DNA of 64,000 bases from [Scytonema hofmanni] UTEX 2349 (GTDB lineage Bacteria; Cyanobacteriota; Cyanobacteriia; Cyanobacteriales; Nostocaceae), in contig NZ_KK073768.1 in NCBI RefSeq assembly GCF_000582685.1, positions 5,105,093-5,169,092 on the forward strand. The letters are read 5' to 3'. The position numbers and the translations under genes were made by a program. The notes beneath the pieces are model-generated. The model was not told where the DNA came from, made no database searches, and saw nothing but the letters and a program-made list of their open reading frames with translations. This document shows, one piece after another, positions 1 to 8,128 of this stretch; the stretch's first letter is position 1, and every line of letters starts with the position of its first letter.

Positions 1-971
1 CCGTTTGCCAACTGCACAAAACGATACCTGTCTTCTACGCGAATTCCCGTAACTTCTTGTGGGGTGAGAATCTCCACCCCGAAGCGCCTTGCTTGAGCCA
101 CGGCACGCCGCGCTAAATCGCCGCCGCTCAAACCCACGGGGAAGCCTAGGTAATTTTCTATACGGGAACTGGTGCCGGCTTGTCCGCCTGGAGCCTCGCG
201 TTCAATCATGACGGTGCGTAGTCCTTCGGATGCGCCATACACGGCAGCCGCTAAACCACCGGGACCACCACCAATGATAATTAGGTCATAAAAGGGTTTT
301 TCTGCTTGGTTTTTCAAGCCAATTTTCTCGGCAATTTGCACGTTGCTTGGCTGCATTAAGCTGGAACCGTCGGAAAATAGGACAAAAGGTAGGTGTAAAT
401 TATTACATTTGGCGCATTCAACTAGCTGCTGTGCTTCTGGTGATAATTCGATGTCCATCCACTGATAGGGGATTTGATTTCGGGCAAGAAAGTCTTTGGC
501 TTGATGGGAATGGGGAGACCAGCGGTTGCCGATGACGCGAATCCCTTCAAATGGGGGATGGAATGTGGCTTGCCAATCATCAAGCAAATCGTTCAGTACG
601 GGATACAAGTGTTCTTGTGGGGGGTCCCACGGCTTCATCAAGTAATAATCGATTCTCGTGGTGTTGATGGCACGGATAGCGGCATCGGTGTCTGCATAAG
701 CGGTAAGTAGTGCGCGTTTTGCGTCTGGGAACATGGACAGCGCTTGTTCTAAAAACTCGACACCAGACATGTGCGGCATCCGCTGATCGGCAAGAAATAA
801 CGCCACTGGCTGGTTACGGAGTTTTAGTTGTTCCAATGCTTCTAAGGCACTGGCACCTGATTCGGCACGCAAGATGCGGTAGCGATCGCCATATTTGTAG
901 CGCAAATCCCGTGCCACAGCTTGCAAAACTTCTGGATCGTCATCAACCGTCAGAATCACGGGTTTAGCCAT
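1..971 (-). CDS. Fused response regulator / thioredoxin reductase-like FAD oxidoreductase (3' part outside window)
   Basis: The reading frame starts at ATG 971 (MAKPVILTVDDD) and is still open at base 1, giving 323 codons. Residues 1-125 form a CheY-like receiver: acidic cluster DDD near 10-12, phosphoacceptor Asp in the ADQRMP segment, and Lys in LMKPWDPP. A linker of about 100 residues with a glutaredoxin/thioredoxin-like look follows, then the FAD-binding GGGPGGLAAAVYG motif and the EAPGGQAG segment typical of thioredoxin-reductase-like enzymes. The redox-active CxxC and NADPH domain would lie beyond the edge. This fused architecture is known in cyanobacteria and suggests phosphorylation-controlled disulfide or flavin chemistry; the substrate is unknown. 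The architecture is clear, the reaction is inferred. Confidence 0.88.
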   Translation of the reverse strand, partial: MAKPVILTVDDDPEVLQAVARDLRYKYGDRYRILRAESGASALEALEQLKLRNQPVALFLADQRMPHMSGVEFLEQALSMFPDAKRALLTAYADTDAAIRAINTTRIDYYLMKPWDPPQEHLYPVLNDLLDDWQATFHPPFEGIRVIGNRWSPHSHQAKDFLARNQIPYQWMDIELSPEAQQLVECAKCNNLHLPFVLFSDGSSLMQPSNVQIAEKIGLKNQAEKPFYDLIIIGGGPGGLAAAVYGASEGLRTVMIEREAPGGQAGTSSRIENYLGFPVGLSGGDLARRAVAQARRFGVEILTPQEVTGIRVEDRYRFVQLAN

Positions 972-988
972 AGCGTCTCAAGAATGGG

Positions 989-1192
989 GATAGTGGATAG
1001 TGGATGGTGGATAGTTGATGGTGGATAGTTGATAGTTGATAGTGGATAGCGGATAGTTGATAGTGGATAGTTGATAGTTTATAACTGTTGACCGTTAATC
1101 ATCAACTATCAACCAACAACCAACAACCAACAACTAACAACTAACAACCAACAACTAACAATTAACAACCAACAACTAACAATTAACAATTA
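989..1192. repeat. Heptanucleotide short tandem repeats, two facing tracts
   Basis: About 13 copies of a GATAGTK heptamer occupy 989-1079. About 13 copies of a heptamer of the CAACAAC/TAACAAT type follow at 1102-1192. The junction contains TATCAAC, complementary to GTTGATA of the first tract, so the transcript could fold back. The second tract reaches the stop codon of the VOC gene at 1190. Such STRR tracts are typical of heterocystous cyanobacteria. Confidence 0.85.
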
Positions 1193-1585
1193 AACTAACA
1201 ATTCAAATAGTCCTATTAAAGTTCCGTCAGGATCTCTTAGATAAGCTGTTTTAATTCCGTAGTAGGGATTGTTCATTGGAGCGGTGGTAAACTTAACACC
1301 TTGATGGATTAATTTTTCATACTCTTCTTCTACATCATGCACTGTAAAAATTAAGGCTACATTATCTTGACATTCGGCATGGGGTGGCTTGGCAGTATTA
1401 GCAATCATCTGTGCCATTTCTTGTCGCCGAAATAAACTCAGTTTCATGTCTTGGACTTTAAACTCAGCATATCCATCTTCTAGATTTTCGATTTTTACTT
1501 CAAATCCCATAACATCTTTGTAGAAATCAAAAGAAGTTTTCAAGTCAGAGACTAAGAGTCTTGTGTATGCAGATCCTACTTTCAT
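1190..1585 (-). CDS. VOC (glyoxalase/bleomycin-resistance fold) family protein
   Basis: This is a 131-residue protein with the paired beta-alpha-beta-beta-beta pattern of the vicinal oxygen chelate superfamily. It has an N-terminal module (RLLVSDLKTSFDFYKDVMGFEV) and a C-terminal module ending in TAYLRDPDGTLIGLFE, the usual last-strand signature. Length matches a single-domain VOC protein. The substrate (glyoxalase, dioxygenase or resistance type) cannot be told from sequence. It stands alone; its stop lies at the edge of a heptamer repeat tract. Confidence 0.8.
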   Translation of the reverse strand: MKVGSAYTRLLVSDLKTSFDFYKDVMGFEVKIENLEDGYAEFKVQDMKLSLFRRQEMAQMIANTAKPPHAECQDNVALIFTVHDVEEEYEKLIHQGVKFTTAPMNNPYYGIKTAYLRDPDGTLIGLFELLV

Positions 1586-1759
1586 CGCTAATCAAATTTA
1601 TTAATTGATGTTAATTTAACTTGACTTTTTCCTGGCAGTGTAGTTTTAGAGTTGGGCATTGGGCATTGGAAATTAAAGATGCTCGATTTTTGATGCGCGT
1701 TCTAATTAGGATTTTTTCCATGCCCCATACCCTATTACGCAAAACAGATAAAAACAGTA

Positions 1760-1939
1760 TTTACAAGAAAGGCAGAAGTTCGAGGGCAGAAGGCACTTAT
1801 GTTAGGAGTATCAATTAAAACTTACTTTGTGGGTTTAAAGCCCAGTTGAAACAAATAATTATACTCAAGATGGCTTGCACGGACGGTATAAAACGTCCTT
1901 GTTTCAATCCCACTATGAGTAAGGGTGGGTTGCCTTCTG
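1760..1939 (+). repeat. 180-bp repeat, left copy (inverted copy at 63814-63991)
   Basis: The sequence matches the reverse complement of 63814-63991 almost exactly; the clear difference is near 1840 (CCCAGTTGAAAC here, CAGTTTAAAC there). It begins with GGCAGAA-type heptamers and ends with their inverse TGCCTTCTG. Inside are a GGACG/CGTCC hairpin (about 1881-1898), a GTTTCAATCCC segment and a CCCAC/GTGGG hairpin. It ends exactly where the IS110 element begins. A 14-codon start, MLGVSIKTYFVGLK, identical to the SET protein start, lies at 1799-1840. Confidence 0.85.
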
Positions 1940-2032
1940 ACTTGAAAATCAAACTTTGGCTAAAAACCAAGAAGGATATGTGGCTGAAGTCGTTCAATGA
2001 CGACAGCCTAAGCTGAAACATTAATTGTGGGT

Positions 2033-3268
2033 TTAACTTGCAACTGGAACAGGCTCAAGATTAACTTGATAACCAAGCTTTTCTAAGCGCTTAACCAAGC
2101 GCTTCTTGACACTTTCCGGTCGTTGTTTGTCAAAATAATCAGCTCCTAAATCTTTATAAGGTTCTTGGCGCGATATCAGATGATAGGCGATCGTTAAAAT
2201 AGAGTGTGCAACCGCAACGGCAGCACGTTTTTTACCCCTTCGCCCGCTAAGTAGGCGATACTGAGCAGCAAGATAAGTCTTGGTACGAGCTAGAGCATGA
2301 GCAGCTTGAACCAGAATCGTTCGTAAGGAACGATTACCTTTGCGGGTACTGGTTGAAAGTGTTTTCCCACCACTTTCATAATTCCCAGGAGCCAGACCAG
2401 CCCAAGCAGCCAAATGTTGGGCGCTGGGGAAACGGCTCATATCGATGCCAATTTCGGAGACAATAATCTCCGCAGTTCGGCGTGCGATACCTGGTATAGT
2501 GTCAACTAACTCAACCGCTTTCTCAAAAGGGCGGCAATATTCTTCAATTTGTTGGTCGAAACATTCAATTGTTTCGTCTATGCTATCAATTTGACACAGT
2601 AACTGGGCAAGAATAAATCGTTGATGAGGGCGAACTCTACCGTCAAGTGCTTGAATCAGTAAATCATGCTTTTTTCGCATGGTTCCTTTCGCTAAGTCGG
2701 CCATGAGTTCGGGACTAGCGCTACCCTCAACGATCGCAGCTAGCATTGCTCGTCCAGATACACCCATCACATCGCTGGCAACTGAGGCAAGTTTTATATT
2801 GGCAGCTTCAAGCACTTTTTGGACTCGATTCACCAAATTGACTCGTTCTCGAATAAAATTGCTACGATGGCGAGTTAAGTCTCGCAAATCTCTTTGTTCG
2901 ATTGGGGGAATAAAACTCGGACGTAACAACCCATGCTGTAGTAGTTCGGCAATCCATTGTGAGTCTTTGATGTCTGTTTTGCGTCCTGGTACCGCTTTTA
3001 TATGGCGGGCATTGACTAACATAACTTCAAAATTACCTTCCAAGATGTTAAATACAGGTCGCCAGTACTCTCCAGTACTTTCCATCGCGACATGAGTGCA
3101 ACCGTGACTTGTCAACCAGTCAGAAAGTTTTAACAAGTCCTTGGTCATAGTGGTGAATGTACGTATTTCCTTATGCCATCCTCCCGAAGACTTTGGGATA
3201 ATTGCACAAGCTACCACTGTCTTTTTGTGTACGTCCAACCCTGCACTATGCTTATAGACTACCTGCAT
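2033..3268 (-). CDS. IS110-family transposase
   Basis: A 411-residue transposase, full length for the family and uninterrupted. The N-terminal DEDD (RuvC-like) domain starts with GLDVHKKT, followed by AMESTGEYW and TDIKDSQWIAELLQHG, which supply the acidic residues. The C-terminal Transposase_20 domain has the IPGIARRTA helix-hairpin-helix, HLAAWAGLAPG, and the GNRSLR segment with the conserved serine. The start MQVVYKHSAGLDVHKK is the usual one. Enzymes of this group recombine DNA under guidance of an element-encoded RNA. The frame looks intact, so it may be active. Confidence 0.95.
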   Translation of the reverse strand: MQVVYKHSAGLDVHKKTVVACAIIPKSSGGWHKEIRTFTTMTKDLLKLSDWLTSHGCTHVAMESTGEYWRPVFNILEGNFEVMLVNARHIKAVPGRKTDIKDSQWIAELLQHGLLRPSFIPPIEQRDLRDLTRHRSNFIRERVNLVNRVQKVLEAANIKLASVASDVMGVSGRAMLAAIVEGSASPELMADLAKGTMRKKHDLLIQALDGRVRPHQRFILAQLLCQIDSIDETIECFDQQIEEYCRPFEKAVELVDTIPGIARRTAEIIVSEIGIDMSRFPSAQHLAAWAGLAPGNYESGGKTLSTSTRKGNRSLRTILVQAAHALARTKTYLAAQYRLLSGRRGKKRAAVAVAHSILTIAYHLISRQEPYKDLGADYFDKQRPESVKKRLVKRLEKLGYQVNLEPVPVAS

Positions 3269-3525
3269 AAAACCTTACTACACAAAAATGTATCAAATTG
3301 ATAGGGGGCTAATACGTGGATACTTCTTCCGGTCGATTCTGACTTGCGTGCTTACCAACACTGTATATAGCTCGGTAGCGACAATTGGCGATGCCTCTGA
3401 GTATCCGGGTTCGACTGCCTTGCAGGCTAAATATGCTCTACTGAAGGACAACCTCGTTTGTATCAACCTTAAGTGGAAGCTACCACATTTTCATGCATGG
3501 CGGTGAAATTTTTTTCATTAGGACT
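3269..3525 (-). ncRNA. Candidate bridge RNA leader of the IS110 element
   Basis: This is a 257-nt non-coding stretch directly upstream of the transposase start on the same strand. It contains several short stems (for example GCCT-TGC-AGGC and GGC-GAT-GCC). In IS621 and relatives the 5' non-coding end is transcribed as a bridge RNA whose two loops pair with target and donor DNA. Position and length fit; the loops were not resolved here, so this is an inference from family knowledge. Confidence 0.45.
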
Positions 3526-3588
3526 GCCTTCTGAAGTAAAGTTGATATTAAACATCTTGCTTACGGTATAAACCAGGGGATTGCTCCC

Positions 3589-4779
3589 TTACAAGCAAGT
3601 GCAATATCTAAAGACAATCAGGGTAAGAATTGCAAAACCTACACCTGTAAAAAACACGCTATTAATTCCGCCAATACCAAAGGCTATTCCCATCAAAAGG
3701 GGTCCGAAGGTTTGCCCTATACCGAAAAATGTACCATTCACCGATAGAATCGTAGCCAGATATTCTCTTGGTGCTAACTCTGCCAAAAGTGTTTGGGTAC
3801 TGGGCAAACCAATACCCAAACCAACGCCAAAAATTGTGGTTGGGATTAATAATAACCAGATATTGTGTAAAAAGGGAACAATGAATAGAGCTAAAGCATA
3901 TAAAACAAAAGATGCTCTAATTAAAGTTGTTGCGGAATATTTTCTGGATATTTTTCCTAACTGTAAAGCTGTGATAGCAAGTGCCACGGAAACACTTGAG
4001 AGTATTAATCCAATTGTCCAAGGCGGCTGTTTGAATGTATTTTTAATTAATTGTGGTAGATAAATTACATAAGCTCCGTAAAGGAGAAAGAAGTTAGCAG
4101 CACTGGCAATGAAAAGTCCAAACAATTGGCGATTTTGCAAAACTTTGCCAGCATTTATTAAATAGTCTTTCAGGTTTCGGTTTCCTTTCGGTTCCGGATT
4201 TTTTAATTTAAATAACACCAATAGGCTGATAGGAATCGCTACTATGGGCAGCATAAAGGGATAAAACCAGCCAAGTGTAGCTAATGCACCGCCAATTGCG
4301 GGATAACTTGCTGTGCCGATACTGCTGACACTGGCATTGTAACCCATTGCTGTAGTGCGTTTGTCTGCTGCATATAAATCACCAAGTAAGGTGACGCTTA
4401 AAGAAGGCAAAGAAGCAGCACCAATTCCTTGCAAGAAACGCAAAAATAACAAAAGGTTAAAATCACGGGCAAAACCGCAGGCTGTACCAGCGATTCCAAA
4501 TAATAGCAGTGAGGGAACGATAATTTTCTTTCTGCCCAATCTATCGGCAAGGACACCAATAACAGGACCTAAAACCACAGCCGGAAGGGTGAATACTGTA
4601 ACTAATAAACCATTATTTTTCGGGTTAACTTTCAAGGCTTCAGCTAAATAGGGAAAAGCCGGACTTACGCTAGCTACTCCGAGAACTGCCATTAGAGAAA
4701 CTGCACAAATAATTTGAAAGTTAGAGTCTTGATAAAGTGGTTTTTGGCGCTGGAATTGCTCATTTTCTTCTGAATTCAT
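3589..4779 (-). CDS. MFS transporter
   Basis: Major facilitator superfamily protein of about 396 residues with roughly 12 hydrophobic segments. The loop 2-3 motif A reads GVLADRLGRKKI. The first hydrophobic segment contains VSPAFPYLAEAL, typical of the DHA1 drug:H+ antiporter group, so efflux is likely; the substrate is unknown. ATG 4779 (MNSEENEQ) is preferred over the upstream ATG 4806, which would add nine poorly conserved-looking residues. Confidence 0.88.
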   Translation of the reverse strand: MNSEENEQFQRQKPLYQDSNFQIICAVSLMAVLGVASVSPAFPYLAEALKVNPKNNGLLVTVFTLPAVVLGPVIGVLADRLGRKKIIVPSLLLFGIAGTACGFARDFNLLLFLRFLQGIGAASLPSLSVTLLGDLYAADKRTTAMGYNASVSSIGTASYPAIGGALATLGWFYPFMLPIVAIPISLLVLFKLKNPEPKGNRNLKDYLINAGKVLQNRQLFGLFIASAANFFLLYGAYVIYLPQLIKNTFKQPPWTIGLILSSVSVALAITALQLGKISRKYSATTLIRASFVLYALALFIVPFLHNIWLLLIPTTIFGVGLGIGLPSTQTLLAELAPREYLATILSVNGTFFGIGQTFGPLLMGIAFGIGGINSVFFTGVGFAILTLIVFRYCTCL

Positions 4780-4873
4780 GATATTGTTTTGTAGGCGAAT
4801 AGGCAACTTGGCGAGGCATCTTTAGAGATACCACGCCAAGGTGCTTAATAAAATACCTAATTTATCGCACTAA

Positions 4874-5587
4874 TTAAGCAGCAATTTTCTCCTCAAGCAG
4901 TGTAAAACTTTTTTTGCTCGCACCGCAGATGGGACAATGCCAATCATCGGGAATTTGTTCAAAAGGTGTTCCCGGTGCAATTCCCGAATCAGGATCGCCA
5001 GCAATTGGATCGTAAATCATGCTGCACACTTTGCAAATCCATTTGCGAGTTTTTGCATCGTCACCAGCTGCTTTGGGTGCTGCATTTCCTCCATTCAAAA
5101 CTTCTAAAGCTTCTGCGTAGCGATCGGCATGGTAATTTTCTACGAATTTCAGTAAGCCAAAACGATGGGCGGCTTCGTGAAATATATTAGCATGATCGGC
5201 AGATTCTTTAGCTTGTTTGAGAAATTCTTCTGTAGCCGGATTGTCTCTATCTTTCTGGGCAGCGGCGGCGAATTCGGGATACATTGTAGTGTATTCATAG
5301 GTTTCACCTTCAATTGCCAAAGATAAACAACGAGACATAATTTCTCGCTTTTGTTCTTCAGTTAAAGCTGTTGGATCTTGTACAACAAGTTCTGGATGCA
5401 GCAAAACAAAATGTGAGAAAGCATGTTGAGTTTCTTGTTCTGCTGTTTCTCTAAAAAGTTTCGCTAAGTCTGCAAACCCAAGTTTACGTGCTACTTCAGC
5501 AAAAAACAAATATTTGCGATTTGCCATCGATTCACCACCAAAGGCAGCTTCTAAGTTTTGGTGAGTGCTAAAGTTTGACAGATCCAT
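4874..5587 (-). CDS. Rubrerythrin
   Basis: A 237-residue rubrerythrin, a cytoplasmic non-haem iron peroxidase that reduces hydrogen peroxide. The N-terminal ferritin-like four-helix domain carries the diiron ligands in [37 protein letters not shown] and [15 protein letters not shown]. The C-terminal rubredoxin domain (from about 183) has CKVC and CPIC binding one Fe(SCys)4 and passes electrons to the diiron site. It is monocistronic. A perfect palindrome about 150 bp upstream (5736-5756) may be an operator for a Fur/PerR-type regulator. Confidence 0.95.
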   Translation of the reverse strand: MDLSNFSTHQNLEAAFGGESMANRKYLFFAEVARKLGFADLAKLFRETAEQETQHAFSHFVLLHPELVVQDPTALTEEQKREIMSRCLSLAIEGETYEYTTMYPEFAAAAQKDRDNPATEEFLKQAKESADHANIFHEAAHRFGLLKFVENYHADRYAEALEVLNGGNAAPKAAGDDAKTRKWICKVCSMIYDPIAGDPDSGIAPGTPFEQIPDDWHCPICGASKKSFTLLEEKIAA

Positions 5588-5735
5588 AATTTTGGCAACC
5601 TTCCAAAGTGATATTTATAGCGAGTCGCTGTTGAATGAATTACAGATTGCTAAGTTTGTATAAACTGGAGAATCGATGTAGTTTATTCAAACATAGAGCC
5701 GCTATAGTTGATGAGAACAGCCTTGAAAAGCGGAT

Positions 5736-5756
5736 AATTAAGAATAATTCTTAATT
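5736..5756 (-). promoter_or_regulatory. Perfect palindrome upstream of rubrerythrin, candidate Fur/PerR-type operator
   Basis: AATTAAGAAT-A-ATTCTTAATT is a 21-bp perfect palindrome around one central base. Its core TAAGAAT-A-ATTCTTA has the 7-1-7 shape of Fur/PerR boxes. The only gene it can serve is rubrerythrin (start 5587), because the other neighbour ends towards it. The regulator is inferred from shape and from the peroxide role of the gene. Confidence 0.45.
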
Positions 5757-5771
5757 GAGAAAACTTACGCA

Positions 5772-5818
5772 GTAGTGAGCGCTTTAGCGTTCAAAAAGGC
5801 ACGCTTCGTGCCTACTAC
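5772..5818. repeat. GTAGT...ACTAC double-hairpin repeat
   Basis: This is a 47-bp unit bounded by GTAGT and ACTAC, with one stem at AGCGCTTTAGCGTT and a second at GGCACG-CTT-CGTGCC. Close relatives lie at 21369-21414 and 29471-29517, and a half copy at 15715-15738. Confidence 0.75.
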
Positions 5819-5933
5819 GAAAGATATCTCACTCATCCGTTTTGTTAGCTGTTCTGTGGATAATTATAAGACGGAAAATATTTTGCGGTTTGTTAGTTAT
5901 GATGCTTGACTAATTGGATAACTTGTGAAATAT

Positions 5934-7025
5934 TTAAATGTTCTGAAGTTCTAAAAATGGGTAATCAGTATATCCTTTGGCATCTGGAGCGTAAAATGTC
6001 TTTGGATCTGGTGTGTTTAACTGGGCGTTTAGTTGAAAGCGTTTTGGTAAGTCAGGATTGGCGAGAAATAATTTGCCAAAAGATACTAAATCTGCATCGC
6101 CACTAGCTAAAATGCGATCGCCTTTTAAGTTATCGTAGCCGCCGTTGGTGATTAAAGTGCCTTGATATATTTGGCGGTAGTAAGGTGTGACGGGGTTCAT
6201 CACGTCGCGGTTTTTCAAATCGACTTCATTCGGTTCCATCAGGTGAAGGTAAGCCAGTCCGAAGGAGTTGAGCGAATTTATGGCGTAAGTAAATGTCTCT
6301 TTCGAGTTGGAATCATGCATTCCGTAGAAGGTGTTACTCGGTGAAAGCTTGATGCCAACACGGTTTGCACCCCAGACGCTGGCGACGGCTTGGATTACTT
6401 CTAACATAAATCGCGATCGCTTTTCAATTGAACCACCATACTCATCTGTACGTTGGTTAGAACCATCTTGCAAAAATTGATCTATCAAATAGCCAAAAGC
6501 ACCGTGGAGTTCGACACCATCAAAGCCGGCAGCTTTCGCATTTTCTGCACCGAGACGAAATTGTGCGACTATTTCGGCTATTTCGTCAGTTTCTAAAGCG
6601 CGGGGTGTTTCTAAAGATACTTTACCTGCTGGCGTGTGGAGTTCGCCAACACCAGCGATCGCACTCGGTGCAACTGGCAATTCTCCATCAAGCAAGCTGG
6701 GGTGCGAAATTCGCCCACAATGCCAAAGTTGCAGGAAAATTCGTCCCCCTTTTTCATGCACTGCATCTGTTATCAATCGCCATCCGGCAACTTGTTCGTC
6801 TGAGTAAATTCCTGGACAATTCATGTATCCCAGGCTGAGGGGTGAAACCATCGTACATTCGGTGACAATTAGCCCTGCACTTACTCGTTGCGCGTAATAA
6901 TTTGCCATTAAGGAATTGGGGATAGTTTCAATTGCCCGCAAACGTGTCATCGGTGCCATTATAATCCGGTTGGGGAGGGTGTAATCACCAAGCTGGATGG
7001 GTGTGAAAAGATTGGTAGGGGTCAT
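5934..7025 (-). CDS. Alkene reductase, old yellow enzyme family
   Basis: FMN-dependent NAD(P)H:flavin oxidoreductase of 363 residues that would reduce activated C=C bonds of enals, enones or nitro compounds. It is a TIM barrel with the N-terminal MAPMTRLRA FMN segment, QLWHCGRISHP (substrate-anion and flavin contact), HGAFGYLIDQFLQDGSNQRTDEYGGS and a C-terminal ITNGGYD/FGKLFLANPDLP phosphate site. ATG 7025 (MTPTNLFTPIQ) is chosen: the longer open frame to 7109 runs through a repeat palindrome. It stands alone between two repeat elements. Confidence 0.93.
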   Translation of the reverse strand: MTPTNLFTPIQLGDYTLPNRIIMAPMTRLRAIETIPNSLMANYYAQRVSAGLIVTECTMVSPLSLGYMNCPGIYSDEQVAGWRLITDAVHEKGGRIFLQLWHCGRISHPSLLDGELPVAPSAIAGVGELHTPAGKVSLETPRALETDEIAEIVAQFRLGAENAKAAGFDGVELHGAFGYLIDQFLQDGSNQRTDEYGGSIEKRSRFMLEVIQAVASVWGANRVGIKLSPSNTFYGMHDSNSKETFTYAINSLNSFGLAYLHLMEPNEVDLKNRDVMNPVTPYYRQIYQGTLITNGGYDNLKGDRILASGDADLVSFGKLFLANPDLPKRFQLNAQLNTPDPKTFYAPDAKGYTDYPFLELQNI

Positions 7026-7052
7026 GCTTATAGTGGTTAGTGGATAGTCGTT

Positions 7053-7202
7053 ATACCAATTTAATATGAAGTTGCATAATAAAGAACCCCACCCTAACCC
7101 TCCCCGCAAGCTGGGAGGGGAAAATATAGTCCCCTCCCAGCTTGCGGGGAGGGGATTAAGGGGTGGGGTAAAATTCTATGCAACTTCACAAATAATTGGT
7201 AT
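7053..7202. repeat. MITE-like palindromic element of 150 bp
   Basis: Termini ATACCAATT (7053-7061) and AATTGGTAT (7194-7202) are perfect inverted repeats. Inside them TGAAGTTGCAT pairs with ATGCAACTTCA, and the core is a long G/C-rich hairpin (CCCCTCCCAGCTTGCGGGG against its complement). No coding capacity. It lies just upstream of the alkene reductase. Confidence 0.8.
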
Positions 7203-7270
7203 TAGTGGCTAAGAGTCATTTGAGACAAGTAACAACCATCAAATATCAACTAACAACTAACAACCAACCA

Positions 7271-7855
7271 TCAACTCTGTTGCTGTGGAACTTGTGAAAT
7301 TTGCGCTAATTCCTTTTCTTTATCTTCTCTGCGCTTTTTGGCGTAAAGTTGAATAGTGGCTACCATTGCAATAATCATTGCCACAATTACCCAAACGGTA
7401 ATATCTGTAGGTAAACTACCTTTAAATACGGCTAGCAATACAATCACGACTAACATCAAACTGGGTGCTTCATTCAAAGCGCGTAACTGTTGACTACTCC
7501 AGCGACACTCATCTTTTGCTAACTGCTTCATTAGCCTTTTGCAATAATGATGATAGCCGAGTAAAAGAGTAACAAATCCTAGTTTGACATGCAACCAAGT
7601 CTGTTTTAAAATTTCTGGTTCAGTAGTTAATAAACCGATCGCCATTGCAACTGTTAACAACATTCCCGGAGTCGTGATAATGTTGTAAAGCCGTTTTTCC
7701 ATAATCTGATACTGATTTTTCAGTATCGTGCGTGCTGGTTCTGGCTCTTGATTGGCTTCGACGTGATAGATAAAAAGGCGTACTAGATAAAATAATCCAG
7801 CAAACCAGACTACAATGCCGATAATGTGAAACGCTTTAAACCATGAATAAGCCAT
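7271..7855 (-). CDS. hemJ: Protoporphyrinogen IX oxidase HemJ
   Basis: A 194-residue membrane protein with about four hydrophobic helices. The N-terminus WFKAFHIIGIVVWFAGLFYLVRLFIYHVEA contains the conserved His/Arg residues of HemJ, and LHVKLGFVTLLLGYHHYCKR and RALNEAPSLMLV complete the family pattern. HemJ is the oxygen-independent-type enzyme used by most cyanobacteria to convert protoporphyrinogen IX to protoporphyrin IX, upstream of both haem and chlorophyll synthesis. The C-terminal charged tail (KKRREDKEKE) is probably cytoplasmic. It is a single-gene unit here. Confidence 0.92.
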   Translation of the reverse strand: MAYSWFKAFHIIGIVVWFAGLFYLVRLFIYHVEANQEPEPARTILKNQYQIMEKRLYNIITTPGMLLTVAMAIGLLTTEPEILKQTWLHVKLGFVTLLLGYHHYCKRLMKQLAKDECRWSSQQLRALNEAPSLMLVVIVLLAVFKGSLPTDITVWVIVAMIIAMVATIQLYAKKRREDKEKELAQISQVPQQQS

Positions 7856-8003
7856 GAATCGTAACCTACCTATTTAAAACTCTGCTCAAGCAATAAGAGC
7901 TTGAGTTGGTCTAAGTCATACTAAATACTAGGTTACGTCAAAATGCTTCTTGGCTTGTATTGCAATTCAATCCACAAAAATGAAATCATATCATGCAACT
8001 GTC

Positions 8004-8032
8004 ATAGAGACGTTCCGCCGGAACGTCTCTAC
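8004..8032. repeat. GTAGAGACG-type hairpin repeat
   Basis: A near-perfect palindrome, AGAGACGTTCCG-CCGGAACGTCTCT, is one of eight copies of this hairpin family in the window. It lies in the 270-bp gap between hemJ and the glycosyltransferase, which otherwise shows no clear feature. Confidence 0.75.
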
Positions 8033-8128
8033 AATATATGTGATTTGTCGGACATGATATTCTGAAATATTGTAAGGGCGCTTTTTACGCAGACCGTACA
8101 ATATTGCAGTTTTTATTAATTTGTAACT

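Larger units (their letters stand above)
1932..3534 (-). mobile_element. IS110-family insertion sequence
   Basis: The element holds one intact transposase gene, a long leader upstream of it (3269-3525) and a short tail (1941-2032), the arrangement known for IS110-group elements. No terminal inverted repeats are visible, as expected for the family. The 9-mer GCCTTCTGA occurs at both edges (1932-1940 and 3526-3534), which fits insertion into a GGCAGAA-type heptamer tract. The outer limits are inferred from this and from the end of the 180-bp repeat. Confidence 0.7.

Noticed and set aside
1815..2021. Minus-strand ORF sharing a segment with one at 63720-63929
   Set aside because: The shared peptide comes from the 180-bp repeat in a non-coding frame; the two ORFs differ outside it.
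7026..7109. Upstream extension of the alkene reductase frame
   Set aside because: It crosses the palindromic MITE-like element and lacks a ribosome site; family members start at the MTPTNLF equivalent.
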